From Strongyloides papillosus (Eukaryota; Nematoda; Chromadorea; Rhabditida; Strongyloididae), in the NCBI GenBank assembly GCA_005656395.1, contig SRSI01000077.1, positions 1,853,206 through 1,917,205 on the forward strand: a DNA stretch of 64,000 nt. The letters run 5' to 3'. This document shows positions 1-11,944 of the stretch, one piece after another. The notes under the pieces were generated by a model, which was not told the DNA's origin, did no database searches, and worked only from the letters and a program-made list of their open reading frames with translations. The position numbers and the translations under genes are program-made. Position 1 is the first letter of the stretch. Each line of letters opens with the position of its first letter.

Positions 1-1568
1 TTACATCATTTAATTATTCGTGAATCATACACAGTTGAAAAGGCTATAGTTGAAGTGATGGGAAAATTTGATCCTGATAATGTTTTATTACAGTCAGTAT
101 TTCCTGGAATTGACGAAGGTGGATATGAAAATTTCTGTAACAATCTTATTCAATCAATTCAAGATAAGCCTGAAGGACCAATAAAAAGAGGAATTATAGC
201 TGCTGTAGATTACTTAGTGATATTAGCTGTAACATTGTCTCTTGATACAGTCATTCCAACAGAGTATTCTCTTGATAGTTGTCTTTACAAGTTAAAAAGA
301 TGGAATGACAAATGTGAAGATGAATCAACGTTAACAAGGAAAGTTCTTGAATCATATAATAGAGTTATTAACTCAAAAGATGATTCCAAATTTAAAGCAT
401 TAGAATCAGAAAAGAAATATCCATTGACTCGATTAGAAAATATTATAAGAAAAGTTCTTGACAAAAATAGTAAAGAGAAGATTCTAATTCGTGTTGGTAA
501 TGGAGCGCTTGCATTAAATCTATTTCGTTGGTTATCTAATACTGATATTCTGAAAGACTATAATATTACTCACTCTTATATTGTTGGAACAAATCGTCAA
601 AATTCAGTTGATGTTAATATGGATACTTATCGAGCTGATAAAATATCAAAATTTTTTGATGGATTAATTAATATTTTGATTACTACAGATGTTTGTCAGG
701 ATGATATTGATATAAGTTATGTTGATTGTTTTATCAGTTACAATTGTTCTGTAACATACTCAAAATGTACTGGAAACTTTAAAAAAAGTGGACCATTCCC
801 AAAAACTATGGCTCTTATTGTATCAGAGGGTCTTCTGGAATTGGATGATCAAAGAAAATTTGAAAAGGACAGAATGACAAATTGTATTGCAGAAAGAATT
901 CGAAAAATGTCAGATCAAGAGTTTAGAAATTATATTGAAGACAGAGAACAAATTATTCAGACGCGAAATAAAAATTTTGAGATTGCTAAAAAAGAAATAT
1001 CATTTAGAAACGAAGGAAAAGTCTATGACATTTCTTGTTGTTCTTGTATGTCGTATATATGTTCATCAAACGATATTGGTATTTTTGATAATATATCGAA
1101 TATTATAATCAATTCTGATGTTTGGTCTAATTTGATTTACTCAACGGATAGACATTACAAGTATGGAAGAACATTTATGCGTGTTGGGCTTGTTTATTGT
1201 AAGAAATGTAAATCAAATATCCCTGATAATTCAGATGAAAATTATGCTCTAGGTTCTATTATAAAACTAAGACAGGGATTTGTGGTTAAGTTAACTGTTC
1301 GAAATGTAATTTTTACTGATGTTTCAACAAAAGAGAACACTTATAAAAAAAGTTGGAGTTCTATTGAAAATTATTTATTTCTTCCAAAACAAGTTACTGA
1401 AGAGGAATATGTAAGTTTTTATATCTTTTTAAAATTAAATTATTTTTTTAGCGAATTTACTGTTATGAATCTATGTGTTATGATCCAGATATGCATCTTA
1501 AATTTATGAAAAAAATGTCCTTTTATATGGGGGCCTGTAGAAGCTCTATTTTTTATAAAGAAAAATAG
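1..1568 (+). CDS. RIG-I-like / Dicer-related helicase (DRH family), 3' part
   Basis: The gene enters from the left edge already in frame, so its N-terminus and helicase domain 1 lie outside the window. Exons are 1-1410 and 1452-1568; the 41-bp intron starts GTAAGT and ends TTTTTAG, and joining them extends the protein to a TAG at 1566-1568. The visible part holds the RLR insert region, helicase domain 2 and a C-terminal zinc-binding regulatory domain. That last domain shows the RLR cysteine layout: C-x-C near 1035-1053 and the C-K-K-C pair near 1198-1209, then the T-x-K-x-x-W strand. Such proteins bind dsRNA and act in nematode small-RNA or antiviral pathways. Motif VI, usually QxxGRxR, reads SKCTGNFKK, so both arginines are missing. 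DRH-1, DRH-2 or DRH-3 type cannot be decided here. Confidence 0.82.
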
Positions 1569-1777
1569 GTTGTATATGTTGTTAATAATGTTTATCCCAT
1601 ATGTATATATTGTTAATAAAAAATTGGCTGCTAATTTACAAACATAATTATTATTTTTATTATTATCTTCAAATAATTTCAACATTACCATGAAATTTTA
1701 AAGTATTGTATTAAAAATTTGTAGTTTCAAATAAAATATATATATACATTTTAATTTTTATTTTTGAATAAAAAAAT

Positions 1778-2905
1778 CTATTGTGAATATTTATTTAATG
1801 GTGATATATCAGATAATTGAGGATATAATTTCATATAAAAAATATCAGGAACAATTTGTGGTTTATATTCTAAATCTTTGTCTACAATTCCAAGTCCAGC
1901 ATTTAAATTTCTATTAAGAACAAAATCTACATCAAGATCATCATCATCATTACCAAAAGGGTTAACAAGTTTCTCAGCAAGTTTTAACCAACCCATATAA
2001 AAAATAAATTGTAATACAGTAAATACTGGTACATAAATATCAAGTGATTTATTTTTTTTATCATAGTACTCATTTGACATTCCTTTTTGTCTACTAACTA
2101 TACAGAAAAAAAAGTAACTTCTAACGGCAATTGAAACTATTTGTGTATAAGCTAATGGTATTGGAAACCAATCAAATACTAACAATTGTTGAAGTGATCC
2201 TTTGAATGCCATAATTTTTGTTAAACAGTCTTGTACTCCAAAATGATTATTATCTAATCTTCCTTCTTTTGAAGCATCAATTATTAATTTCATTGACCAA
2301 GACACTGGAATCCACCACGGAGCTAAAGTATTTCTTGCATTATTAACAAGTGTTTCATGTTCGTAATCTGTAAGATATCCTTCATTTTTTATAGAAGCAA
2401 ATTCTGGAAACCGTTTTCTTACTTTAGGACTTATATCTCTATAAACAAGAATTTGTGATGTTGCCATAAACCTTAATATTGATCTTCTAATAAATCTCGA
2501 ACGAATATCCATCCCTGATATATATTGTGTACAATAAATTGAAAAACTATCAATAAATGCTAAATTATCAATTATTAAAACCCATCTCATAAAAACTTGT
2601 GTCACATAAAATCCTAACATAAAAGTCAAAGGTATAAAAGATTCATATTTCATCATTGCATAAGAAATTTTATCAAAAGTACTATATATATAAAATTTAC
2701 AAATATTAAAATATAAAATTACTTACAATTTTTGTTCTTCATTAAAAGCAAATGTTACAAGTAATTTAATTATTACAAACAGAAATGCCCAAATAATAAA
2801 TTCTTTGTAAATATCCTTCCAGACACTTCCTTTCCATTTGAGAAGAATTTTTATATTAGACCATATAGAAGCATCTCTTACATCATGAGCATACTGTATC
2901 GTCAT
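1778..2905 (-). CDS. Bestrophin-family anion channel
   Basis: Two exons on the minus strand, 2727-2905 and 1778-2681, are joined by a 45-bp GTAAGT...TATATAG intron. Splicing gives 360 residues and restores the block after EEQK that leads into transmembrane helix 2. Bestrophins are Ca2+- or volume-regulated chloride channels that assemble as pentamers. Family signatures are present: MTIQYAHDVRDA at the N-terminus, LLKWKGSVWKDIYKEF before TM1, RNTLAPWWIPVSW in the middle, the FDWFPIPLAYTQ helix and the acidic Ca2+-clasp NPFGNDDDDLD. The protein stops shortly after the clasp region, so it has almost no C-terminal tail, as in many nematode paralogues. It is tail-to-tail with the helicase gene. 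Nematodes have many bestrophins and I cannot assign the orthologue. Confidence 0.93.
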
Positions 2906-4382
2906 ATTTTATATAAAATTATAACTTTAGTGTAAAAGTTTAAAATTTTGAAAGATTATTTAAATGTAAATATAGTTTTATAGAGATGTTAAACCTTTTG
3001 TTCAAAGATTATCAAATATATTTCAATGTACTTTTTATGAAATATCTCAAATTCATTATTGTATATTAAATAACATTTTAATATTTCATTGAATCAACTA
3101 AAAAATTTTAAAAGTAGAGTAATATATGAATAATTATTATGATAGTATTTTTATAATACACAGGAATCAATTATTATTAAAGTTTTCAAAAGGAATAAAA
3201 TTTTAATAACATAAACATTATTTTATCTTCTAACCTAACAATAAAGTGAAACATTTTATTTGTTAATTTCATAGAAAATATGATTATGAGAATTGAATCA
3301 TTTATATTTAACAAAATTTTAATAAAGTATAATTTGATAATAGTCAATATTAAGAGTACAATGGCTACAAAATCACTTTCAATTTATATAGAAACATTTC
3401 TTTTAAAATAATATATATAATACCAGCTCATAACTGTAATTGGCATGGTCTGTCTGATTTATCATATCAATAGTATTCTCTTTTAATGAAATCTTTATAC
3501 AATTCTATTTGTGTTTGTTCTCAATATTAAAGATCTGGAATATATTGTCTTAAGCCAAAATTATCACGAAATTATAAAGATTTTTCATACTTTCTATTGT
3601 CTCATTATTATACAGTCTCACGTTAAAGTAGATTCAAAAATCATACATTGTAAAAAAAATTCTTTAAAATAAAAAAGTTTATAATCACTGAAATTTTAAA
3701 TGTATGATTAGAAATGGTATTTTTTTTATCAATTTTACACACAAACACTGTTTAGGTTTCAAAGAATTTGTGATAAAAATAAAATTACATTTTTTACCTA
3801 CTTCATTACGGGCAACTTTGTTAATTTTAAAATATGTATAATATTTGTTATAATATTTTTTTTCGAATTAGTAAATTAAATTTTTTATTAGTCATATCCT
3901 AATTTATGTTGTGTTGAAATCAATTATATTAATTAAAAGAGAATTAAAAGTAAAATATTATACTCTACAAAAAATAAATTTATTAACAATAAAAATATAT
4001 TTTTTTAAAAAATTTTACGTCTTTATTAATAAAAGCAATTTTAAATCAACTCTATTTAATTAGTTAACATAGATACTTTTTTAATTAATTAATATAGCAA
4101 AGACATTTTAACGAAAAAAAATGATTGATAAATTTTTATTAGTGGAGTTAATCATTTTAACAGTTTTACGTCACTTTATTTCTCTTAAATATTTCATTAA
4201 AATTTTGCTAAATTGTTCAAAATATTTCTAACGCCAATAAGCGTTTTAATTTCCAATATATTTAAGACCAATGATGATTATTTTAATCACAACAATTACC
4301 AATCAAACAATGTGAATGGTACTAGGAAATTTAACCCGCATTACTTTTAAATAATTAGAATAAATTATTAATAAACAATTTT
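2906..4382. other. Intergenic region, no gene seen
   Basis: About 1.5 kb of AT-rich DNA between the start of the bestrophin gene (minus strand) and the start of the lipase gene (plus strand). I see no convincing reading frame, repeat or RNA gene. It must carry both promoters. Confidence 0.6.
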
Positions 4383-4473
4383 CTTATCATAAAAAAAGAG
4401 CATTCATGTGATCTGATTTATTTATCTTTAATCTTGCTTATCATAATTTTTGGTATTAAAGTATGCTTGATAA
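4383..4473. promoter_or_regulatory. GATA-site cluster upstream of secreted lipase
   Basis: CTTATCA occurs at 4383-4389 and 4437-4443 and TGATAA at 4468-4473, three sites in about 90 bp ending about 50 bp before the lipase start codon; a TATA-like AAATATAAAT follows at about 4486-4495. TGATAA/TTATCA is the binding site of intestinal GATA factors (ELT-2 type) in nematodes, so gut expression is inferred. In AT-rich DNA single sites are common by chance; the cluster and its position are the argument. Confidence 0.4.
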
Positions 4474-4525
4474 CTTTAAGGACAAAATATAAATAATGAA
4501 CTCTTGACATTATTTCAAACATTAA

Positions 4526-5557
4526 ATGAATAATTTTTTAAAATCATTTTTATTATTACTGACATTAAATAATGTCCAATTAACAACTTCTGTAAGTGGT
4601 CCATTCACAGACGACTTTATGAAATGGTTAAATGATAATGGTTATAGTGAATATGATTTTCCTAAATTAATTTTTGGTTCTTCTGGTTCATATGGCGGAA
4701 AGATAATGAATAATGAAACATTACAAAATACTCCAATTATATTCTTTCATGGAAATTCTGATTCTGCTTTAAATGCTGGAACTTCAACAACTACAGGATG
4801 GAGTAAAAATATTGAATATTTTATTTCTAAAGGTTACAAATCATCCGAATTATACGCAATAACGTGGGGAGATAGAGATCCATTAACGGCTACATTGAAA
4901 GTCCATGATTGTGAAACTGTGATACGTTTGAGAAAATTTATTGAAGCTGTTCTGAAATATACTAATGCACCTAAAGTTAATATTATATCACATTCTATGG
5001 GAGTTACTCTTGGAAGAAAGGCTGTTAAAGGTGGAAAGTTAACAGAGTTTCTTGGTACATCTTGTGAAATTGGAGATTCTATAAATCAAAATATTGATGT
5101 TTTTATAGGCATATCAGGTGCAAATTTAGGTTTATGCAACTGTGAAGGATACAGTTCAACATTATCAGCAACTTGTAATCCTATTGTAAGTTTAACAAAA
5201 CTGTTTTATTAAAATTATATCCAATTCATTTAGAACGGATTTTATCCTGGAACATTTTGCGGATTAAATGTAGCTACATGTGGAGTTTATCCTCTTCCAT
5301 TTCCATGCTCAAGTGTAACATATAGTAGCTTTTTAACATCATTAAATGAAGATTCCACATCTGAAGCATCAACAGTTTTCTCTTTATGGTCAAAAAATGA
5401 TGATGTGATAATGTATTTTGATTATACTTGGGGAAAACCTACAAGTTTAATTCCGAACAGCATTCAAAAGATAGTTTATGGATTAACACATATGCAAACA
5501 AAAGAAGATACATCAGAAATTCAATATCAAATGATAACTAATAAACAAATAAATTAA
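4526..5557 (+). CDS. Secreted class-2 (EstA-like) lipase
   Basis: Exons 4526-5185 and 5234-5557 are separated by a 48-bp GTAAGT...TTTAG intron at a codon boundary and encode 327 residues. The first about 20 residues form a hydrophobic signal peptide (MNNFLKSFLLLLTLNNVQLT). The alpha/beta-hydrolase core shows the oxyanion strand PIIFFHGNSD, the nucleophile elbow SHSMG with Ser near residue 157, and in exon 2 the LWSKNDDVI segment that supplies the acid, followed by a GLTHMQTKE segment that probably supplies the catalytic His. This is the nematode expansion of lipase class 2, secreted hydrolases of lipid esters, often gut-expressed. It ends tail-to-tail 102 bp from the DB-domain gene. Substrate is not known. 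Confidence 0.9.
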
Positions 5558-5659
5558 TTTTTTATTTAAAAATCATTTATTATAAATATTATCTTCAAAA
5601 ATTTATACACAGTATAGTAATAGTAAAAAAATTAATAGAGGTTAGCAATAATTGAAAGT

Positions 5660-6475
5660 TTATCTTGTATAGAATCGCGTAAGATCATGCCAGAAACAAG
5701 ATTTCATGTTCTCAAAACGATCAAAGCAACTAATATAACTCATATCTAATGGTGTAACTTTTCCTGGTGTTTGATCACAAAATATGAGACATTTTTCCCC
5801 AGCTAATGTTGTTGTGACACCATTTCTGGCACAGCATGGTCTATGATCTTTTCCTCTTGCTGCACAAAACTGTAATTCGCTTAATGCTGCTATTGGGCAA
5901 GCATCTCTTTTGAAATACATTTCTGTTAATGTATTTTTATTAAATCTATTAAAATTACACTTTTCTAAACAAGCATCTGGAAGTTGACGATCCATGCAAC
6001 AATTGAGGAATGCTGTGTTAGGGTCTATTGGTGATGAAAGTGATCGTGGATTGTTTAAACGAGCAATTGTTGGAGAAATTTTTTCCATATCATCATCATT
6101 CATTCCAGTAAGATCCTCATTTCCATTCGAAATAAGTGTTTCAGAAGTAATTTCTTCTCCTCTAAGTTCACTAAGTTTATTCTTAAGAATAGCTCTATCT
6201 CTTAATTTTCCACTTTCAGCAACTCTTAACATAGGTTTTTGTCTGCTTCTAAAAGCATCAGGTTCAAAATTTGTTGCAGCACGAGCTCTAGTCCTATAAC
6301 AACCATATGATCCACAAGAATAAGATCTTTGGCAAGTTCCACATGCAGGTTGCGAATAACCATAGCTAGGATAACATAGTCCTGGAGTAGGACAAATACC
6401 GTTAGCAACACAAGAATTTAATATTTGGTATTTCCCAAACAATGTAAGGATAAATATTATAATTTTGCAATTCAT
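5660..6475 (-). CDS. Secreted DB-domain protein
   Basis: A single-exon gene of 271 residues with a signal peptide (MNCKIIIFILTLFGKY then ILNSC). After a short Cys/Tyr/Gly-rich stretch (residues about 22-62) and a low-complexity acidic linker, residues about 155-245 form a DB module: NCCMDRQLPDACLEKCNF, LTEMYFKRDACPIAAL, FCAARGKDHRPCC and GEKCLIFCDQTPG match the conserved cysteine spacing of this nematode extracellular domain. DB proteins are secreted and of mostly unknown molecular function; some family members are found in surface or sensory contexts. No intron is needed. The start codon is followed directly by the hydrophobic leader, which supports the start. Confidence 0.9.
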   Translation of the reverse strand: MNCKIIIFILTLFGKYQILNSCVANGICPTPGLCYPSYGYSQPACGTCQRSYSCGSYGCYRTRARAATNFEPDAFRSRQKPMLRVAESGKLRDRAILKNKLSELRGEEITSETLISNGNEDLTGMNDDDMEKISPTIARLNNPRSLSSPIDPNTAFLNCCMDRQLPDACLEKCNFNRFNKNTLTEMYFKRDACPIAALSELQFCAARGKDHRPCCARNGVTTTLAGEKCLIFCDQTPGKVTPLDMSYISCFDRFENMKSCFWHDLTRFYTR

Positions 6476-6520
6476 GGAAACTAAAAATATTTTAAAATGA
6501 TAGTTAAAATGAGGATATAT

Positions 6521-6532
6521 TCATATATATAA
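6521..6532 (-). promoter_or_regulatory. TATA-like element of the DB-domain gene
   Basis: On the minus strand the sequence reads TTATATATATGA about 46-57 bp upstream of the DB-domain start codon. An AGATAA GATA-type site lies about 10-15 bp further upstream. Position is suitable for a core promoter, but AT-rich composition makes chance occurrence likely. Confidence 0.3.
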
Positions 6533-6539
6533 CAATAAT

Positions 6540-7715
6540 TATTATCTATAGGATTGGTAAATCGGATTACTTAAAGTTTGAATCTACTAAAACTTGAAAT
6601 TTCGAAGTCACTATTATGAAACAATTATAAATTTAAATCTGTTACTAAATTTTTCCTATATTTATGCAAAATATTAAACCAGACATTTTAAAGTCCACTA
6701 CTTTCAAGATTTTCGCATAATTTGTATATATATATATATGTCAAGTTTAACAAAAACTATTGGTATCTAAGGATTAATAAAATCTTTTAATATAATTTTT
6801 ATATATTAAATTTTAAAAACATCACACGTCGTTGTTGTAAAATAATTTTTATATAAAAATACATAAAATCAATGTATTTCTCACTCATTGAAATGATCAA
6901 AATAAAATTCTGATAAATTTGCAATTATTTTATTAATTTACCTTAACATTAATATAAAGGCGTGTATTTTATAAGAGTAAATAAATAATATGATAGTTAT
7001 TTATTTATAACTATTAGCATCATAAAATATACCTAAACTTGTTTAAATTAATTCTTTAAAATTTCAACTACTTTTTTTCTCCTAAAAGAAGGACAAAAAA
7101 TGACATTCATAAATATTACATCACTTGTTATAAAAAAATTGATAGAAAAGTTTCACTTCATATTACAATTTTGATTAATAACATATTTAGAAAAGTTTGA
7201 AAGATAGTGAAATTTTAAATTTAAAATATGACCTTTATAATGAAGTTATAGTAAAAAGTTTTAGAAAGTTTATATTGTTGATTTATATTTTTCTATGAAA
7301 TTAAATAAATACTTTAAGGTTACTCTCACTAAACATAATTTCTGTAACTGACATTTATGTAACAATTTATTTAGCGAAATGATAGCAAAAAGTTATACAA
7401 CAAATAAATTAAATAAATCACAATATTTTACTAAAAATTTCTTTTTTGTAATTATTATTATAAAAATTGTCCTTCTTTAAATATGATTCATTTGTAATGA
7501 TAAGAAACCTTGAAAATTTAATAAAACTTTCATTTATTCATATTATGTGTTGGAAAAATTGCGTTTTTTCCATCTATCGAATGATTAAATTTTTAAATAA
7601 TACGCAGTCATGCATATTTTTTAATTTTAAACAAAATTTAAAAGCATTTTTATTAATAAATAAATATAAATAAAATAATACTGTTACATAACTATAACAA
7701 ATTAAATTTTTTTTA
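6540..7715. other. Intergenic region, no gene seen
   Basis: About 1.2 kb between the start of the DB-domain gene and the end of the ground-like gene, both on the minus strand. Apart from a short TA dinucleotide run near 6727-6740 I see no structured feature. Confidence 0.55.
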
Positions 7716-9300
7716 TCAATTTTTATTCAAAAAAGCTTTCCCTTTATGAATAACACTATACTTAGCCTTTTTAGCTTTAAATTTTGTACCTGGATATGTA
7801 TAAAAGTGTGAAGTCTGAATTTTCTGACAAACTGGAGAAAAAACATAACAATTAAGTCCACCACCTGATACTTGGCAAAAATCATCAGTATGAGCTATAT
7901 AACTAAAAAATCCTGTTCCACATATTACATTAAAATATTCATTAAACTCATTTTCTAGTCTTTCTTGTATTGCTCTCTTACTTTTATCAGCATCATTTGT
8001 TATAATTGTCTACAAAATTTAATTATATCAACAAAAAATAATTAATTACCTCTTCAATAATTTCTTGCATCTTTGGATTATTACATTTCTCTATATTTTC
8101 ATCTGGTTTTGCTCCAATAATATCTTCTTGTGATATTTCTGGAACACCAATTGATTGTGTTGTAACTTCGGCTACTGGATTTAATAAGACTTGTTCGCAT
8201 ATTCTTGGATTGTATGAGGATTCTTTTGTACCTGGTGGGCAATGATTTATTTCATTTGTATATTTATTTGATCCTATTATTTGCTGTTGGGGATAATTAT
8301 CAACATTAAAAAAATTGTTTTGTGGTAATGGAGTAGTGTAGATTGATTGTTGTTGATGAATGTATGGTTGAACTGTTGTAAAAAAATTAACTTTTTGTTC
8401 TACATATGGTGAAGATGTTGTAGTATAATAATTGTTATTATTTGAATAAACGTTATAAGAGATTGTTGAAGGATTATATTGATTTGATTCATATTTATTA
8501 TTCATATAATCAGGTGTAGGAACGGAAAATTGGCTCTTTTGTGAATTATAATTAGATATAGGATTATTGTTAAAAGAAGGTAATGTATTAATTTGAAAAT
8601 TTTCATTATCACTTTGAAGTTGTTTACTTCTCATTGGTGATAAAAATTCATTTCCATATTTTTCTTGATATATACGATTTGATATTGATGGTGCTAACGT
8701 AGGAAAATAATTCATTTGTTGTGGATAATCATAAAGTTGTGGTGCAGGGTTTTGAGTTTGATTAAATTTATATCCACTTGCTTCAATTCCAAATAACCGT
8801 ATTGTTCTTCCTTTACTGTCTCTTCCGAATTCTTTAACTATTGGTACATTAATTTGTGGATCATCTCTCTCGATTTTCATTTGTGGCCTAAACAATGTTG
8901 GATTATTTTTGAGATTCTTATAAAAAGTATGCCTCCATCGTTTTATTTCATCTAATTCTGAATCAAATGATGATTCTAATTGTCTTTGCCTAATTTTATG
9001 GACACCATTTTTATTTCTTACATATTTAGGCTGTTTAACTAAAAGTTTTTCATTATATTCCATAAATTTCGGTTTAGAAATTTTTTTAACAATTTGATTT
9101 TTAAAACGATCTCTTTTTTGATTACTTTCAATTGGTTCATCATTATGGGTATTTTTTGAAGTAAGAAGTTCTAAATGCTCATTTTGGTTATCTGAATATT
9201 GATTTAGATTAGTTAGTAATTCTGTTTTTAATTTTCCTTTTGTAGCAATAATATTTATAAATAGAAGAAATTCTATTAAAATATAAATTAGTTTGAACAT
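7716..9300 (-). CDS. Ground-like domain protein (GRL/Hedgehog-related family)
   Basis: Exons 8050-9300 and 7716-8009 flank a 40-bp intron (GTAATT...TTTTGTAG) at a codon boundary, giving 514 residues. A leader (MFKLIYILIEFLLFINIIA) precedes about 390 residues rich in N, Q, Y, S and T with little structure. The C-terminal about 100 residues form a ground-like domain: CNNPKMQEIIEE, then DKSKRAIQERLENEF, FNVICGTGFFSYIAHTDDFC and LNCYVFSPVC, with cysteines at family positions. Ground-like proteins belong to the nematode Hedgehog-related group; they lack a Hog autoprocessing domain and are secreted, with roles in cuticle, moulting or extracellular matrix. The last exon is essential: it carries most of the domain. 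Confidence 0.9.
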
Positions 9301-10011
9301 AATTATTGATAATAAAAATTTTTAGTATGAAAAATATATTGCCAACCTATAAAAAAATTTTTTAATATCTAATATTGTTAGGTAGATTATGAAAAATTAT
9401 TCTAACATTTCTTTATTCAATTTTGTAAAGATCTAAATATTACTAAATAATATAAATATTTTAAAATAATTTATGTTATCGTTTTATTTAAACAATTATA
9501 TTATTATTATATCAACTTGACCCTCTTTATCTTATAAGAAGGATTGAAAATAGAGGTAAATAAATATACATAATGAATAAGAAAAATCTTGCAATTATAT
9601 AGAGAACTTTCAATTATCTATGGGATATAAAATAAAGGTACAATAAATAAAACTAGTTAAAATGAGACCTAAGGCTGGATTAAGATTTATAGACATTTTA
9701 AAAAATTGAAAGTATTTCATGAGAAATTAAATTATTTATCTTAAAACATATGAAAAGTAAATATTTTTTTCGTTAATTAATCCATTTTCATAACTGCAAT
9801 TAATAAAAAACTTAAAAATTGTTTAAAATAACATTTTAATCACAGTCTGTATATCTTATTTGATAGTCCTTCCTACTTAAATTGTTTTTTTGTTTAATTT
9901 TCTACTCCATTTGTTTAAAATATAACTATTTTTTAATTATTATTATAGTTTTATAATGATTATTAAAATTAATAAAATCCAAAATTTATGTTGTATCATT
10001 AAAAAAAATTA
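9301..10011. other. Intergenic region, no gene seen
   Basis: About 0.7 kb between the ground-like gene start and the TGF-beta gene end, both on the minus strand. The segment near 9525-9540 (CTTATAAG beside AGATAA on the minus strand) is a possible promoter element of the ground-like gene. Nothing else is recognisable. Confidence 0.5.
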
Positions 10012-11064
10012 TCAATAACAAGAACATCTTTTAACTAATAAGTCATTAATTAATTTTGTTTCAACGATAGATTTGTTTATAAAAATAGTTACATTTATAG
10101 GTCTATATTCAGTTGGATGACAACAACTGCGATAAGTAAAAACATTTTCATCCTGAATTTTACTTAAAACATTTCCGATTGTACTCTTTTTTGAAATTTT
10201 CTTACATTCACCGTAACAATAGTTTGTTTTTAATACTCTTGGAGAAATTATAAAGTCCCACTTTAAATCATCAAAATTAACTTCATATGATCTTATACAG
10301 CATGAATCTCTTGACGCACCATCTTCACATGATGAAAATTCTTTATTATTTCTTTTCGAACGACTATTTCTGTTTATAACTTTCATTATAAGATCTGCAT
10401 GATTTATTGTAATATTTAAAAGTTTATTAGATGTTTTTGGCACAATCATCATATGAAAATTTTTTTGACCTAATTTTATATACTCATATAAATGTTTCTC
10501 ATTTAAACTGATAAGGGTTGGCAAGTTATTCCCTCCATAACCTCCAAAATCCATTGATTTACTTCCTAATATCTTACCAATTTGAAAAGGACCTTCTATA
10601 TCATAAACTTGTATTTTCCCTTTAATAGTTTTTCCATCATTTGAAGGACTGTCATACTTGATAAAAAGACTACTTTGTATAATCTCATATTTTTCAAGAA
10701 TTTCACTGATTTCAAATTCTATTAAAAAATCATTGACAACTTTTCCCATAATTTTAATTTCACTAAAATTTTCATCACTAATATTTTCTTCAAAATTATT
10801 AACACTTTTATACTTTTCTTGTAGCAGTTTTATATTACTAACATCAATATTATTAATTTGAACAGGATTAAATAAATGAAAATTATCCAGTAATTTTTTT
10901 AATAATAATTTTTTCTGGATTTCATCATAGTATTGTTCTTCTTCAAAAGTTTTCTAAAGTAAAATAAAGACAGAATGAATATAATTATATTAAAATAACT
11001 GGAAACTTACATTAATAAAAATACAACAAATTATAAGATTTTGAATGAGAATTAAAAGATACAT
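10012..11064 (-). CDS. DAF-7-like TGF-beta family ligand precursor
   Basis: Exons 11011-11064 and 10012-10953 are joined over a 57-bp GTAAGT...TTTAG intron and encode 331 residues. Exon 1 encodes exactly a signal peptide (MYLLILIQNLIICCIFIN). A propeptide of about 200 residues ends in the furin-type site RSKR, and the mature part has the nine-cysteine layout of the TGF-beta/activin class: one Cys, then CC, the C-Y-G-E-C knot motif, a second CC in SCCHPTEYR and the terminal C-S-C-Y. The CCxxxxxVxFxxxxWDxIxxP and CCHPTEY blocks resemble DAF-7, the dauer-regulating ligand, whose homologues are multiplied in Strongyloides. Which paralogue this is cannot be decided. It is divergent from the SLC26 gene, with about 880 bp between. 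Confidence 0.92.
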
Positions 11065-11138
11065 ATTGATTTCTCGACTAAATATAAAAGGTGAAAAATA
11101 TGAAAATGAAAAAATGATTGACTTGATATTAATAAGGC

Positions 11139-11148
11139 CTTATATAAA
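11139..11148 (-). promoter_or_regulatory. TATA-like box of the TGF-beta ligand gene
   Basis: TTTATATAAG on the minus strand, centred about 80 bp upstream of the ligand start codon, flanked by a GGCC that stands out in the AT-rich context. A plausible core promoter element; not proven. Confidence 0.35.
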
Positions 11149-11149
11149 C

Positions 11150-11944
11150 ATAATATTTTAATAAATTAAAGTACCCAATATTAGATAATCGTTCGATCAT
11201 CTTATCATAAATAAGAAGTATTCACATTTTTTCTTATTACTTCTATTTTTGCTTTTTTATTTAAATTGAAACATCAACAAAATAATAAATATTTTTTATT
11301 ATAACTGCAAATTTACAATAGATTAATTTAAGAAGATGTTTATAAATTTATTTTGAAATAGCTTATTATTTTTTATCGTTTTAATATCCTAAAAAATAAT
11401 ATTTAGAAATTAATCATTATATTTATCAAATTCTTCCTTATTATTTATCATCAACAAAAAGTTGTTTTTTCCCACAAAATATACTATTTTTAACAATTCT
11501 GATATTGTTTATTTTTAATGTTTTTTTTATTTTTACATCATCTTTACAATTAGAAAATTTTCAATATAAAAAATTATTTTATCTTTATACCAAGAATTTC
11601 AAAGAATGTATCAATATATTAAAACATAATATAAAAATAGCATAAATCTAAATATTTGATCTGATTAAAATAATAATTTATCCAAACATTCATATTATTT
11701 TTATGTAATTTTAAAAAAAAATACAACAATTTTCATAATGATTATATGATAATTTATGCAATTATGAAAATGAAAAAGAATTATTTCAAATTTTAAGAGT
11801 TTTATGTTAACGAAAAACTACAATATGTACAAAATTTTTATTATTTTAAATATATTTAAATATCAGTTGGTATACTTTTACATGACAAAAATTGAAACCA
11901 CTTTTATACTATATTAAATATTGAAATATGTTATTACGTTGTAA
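11150..11944. other. Divergent intergenic region, no gene seen
   Basis: About 0.8 kb of AT-rich sequence shared as upstream DNA by the TGF-beta ligand (minus) and the SLC26 transporter (plus). No coding or RNA signal recognised. Confidence 0.5.

Noticed and set aside
5994..6299. Plus-strand frame antisense to the DB-domain gene
   Set aside because: Shadow frame; the minus strand encodes a complete secreted DB protein.
7467..7673. Open frame of about 68 codons on the plus strand
   Set aside because: F/I/N/K composition follows base composition, with no homology or splice context; it lies in intergenic DNA.
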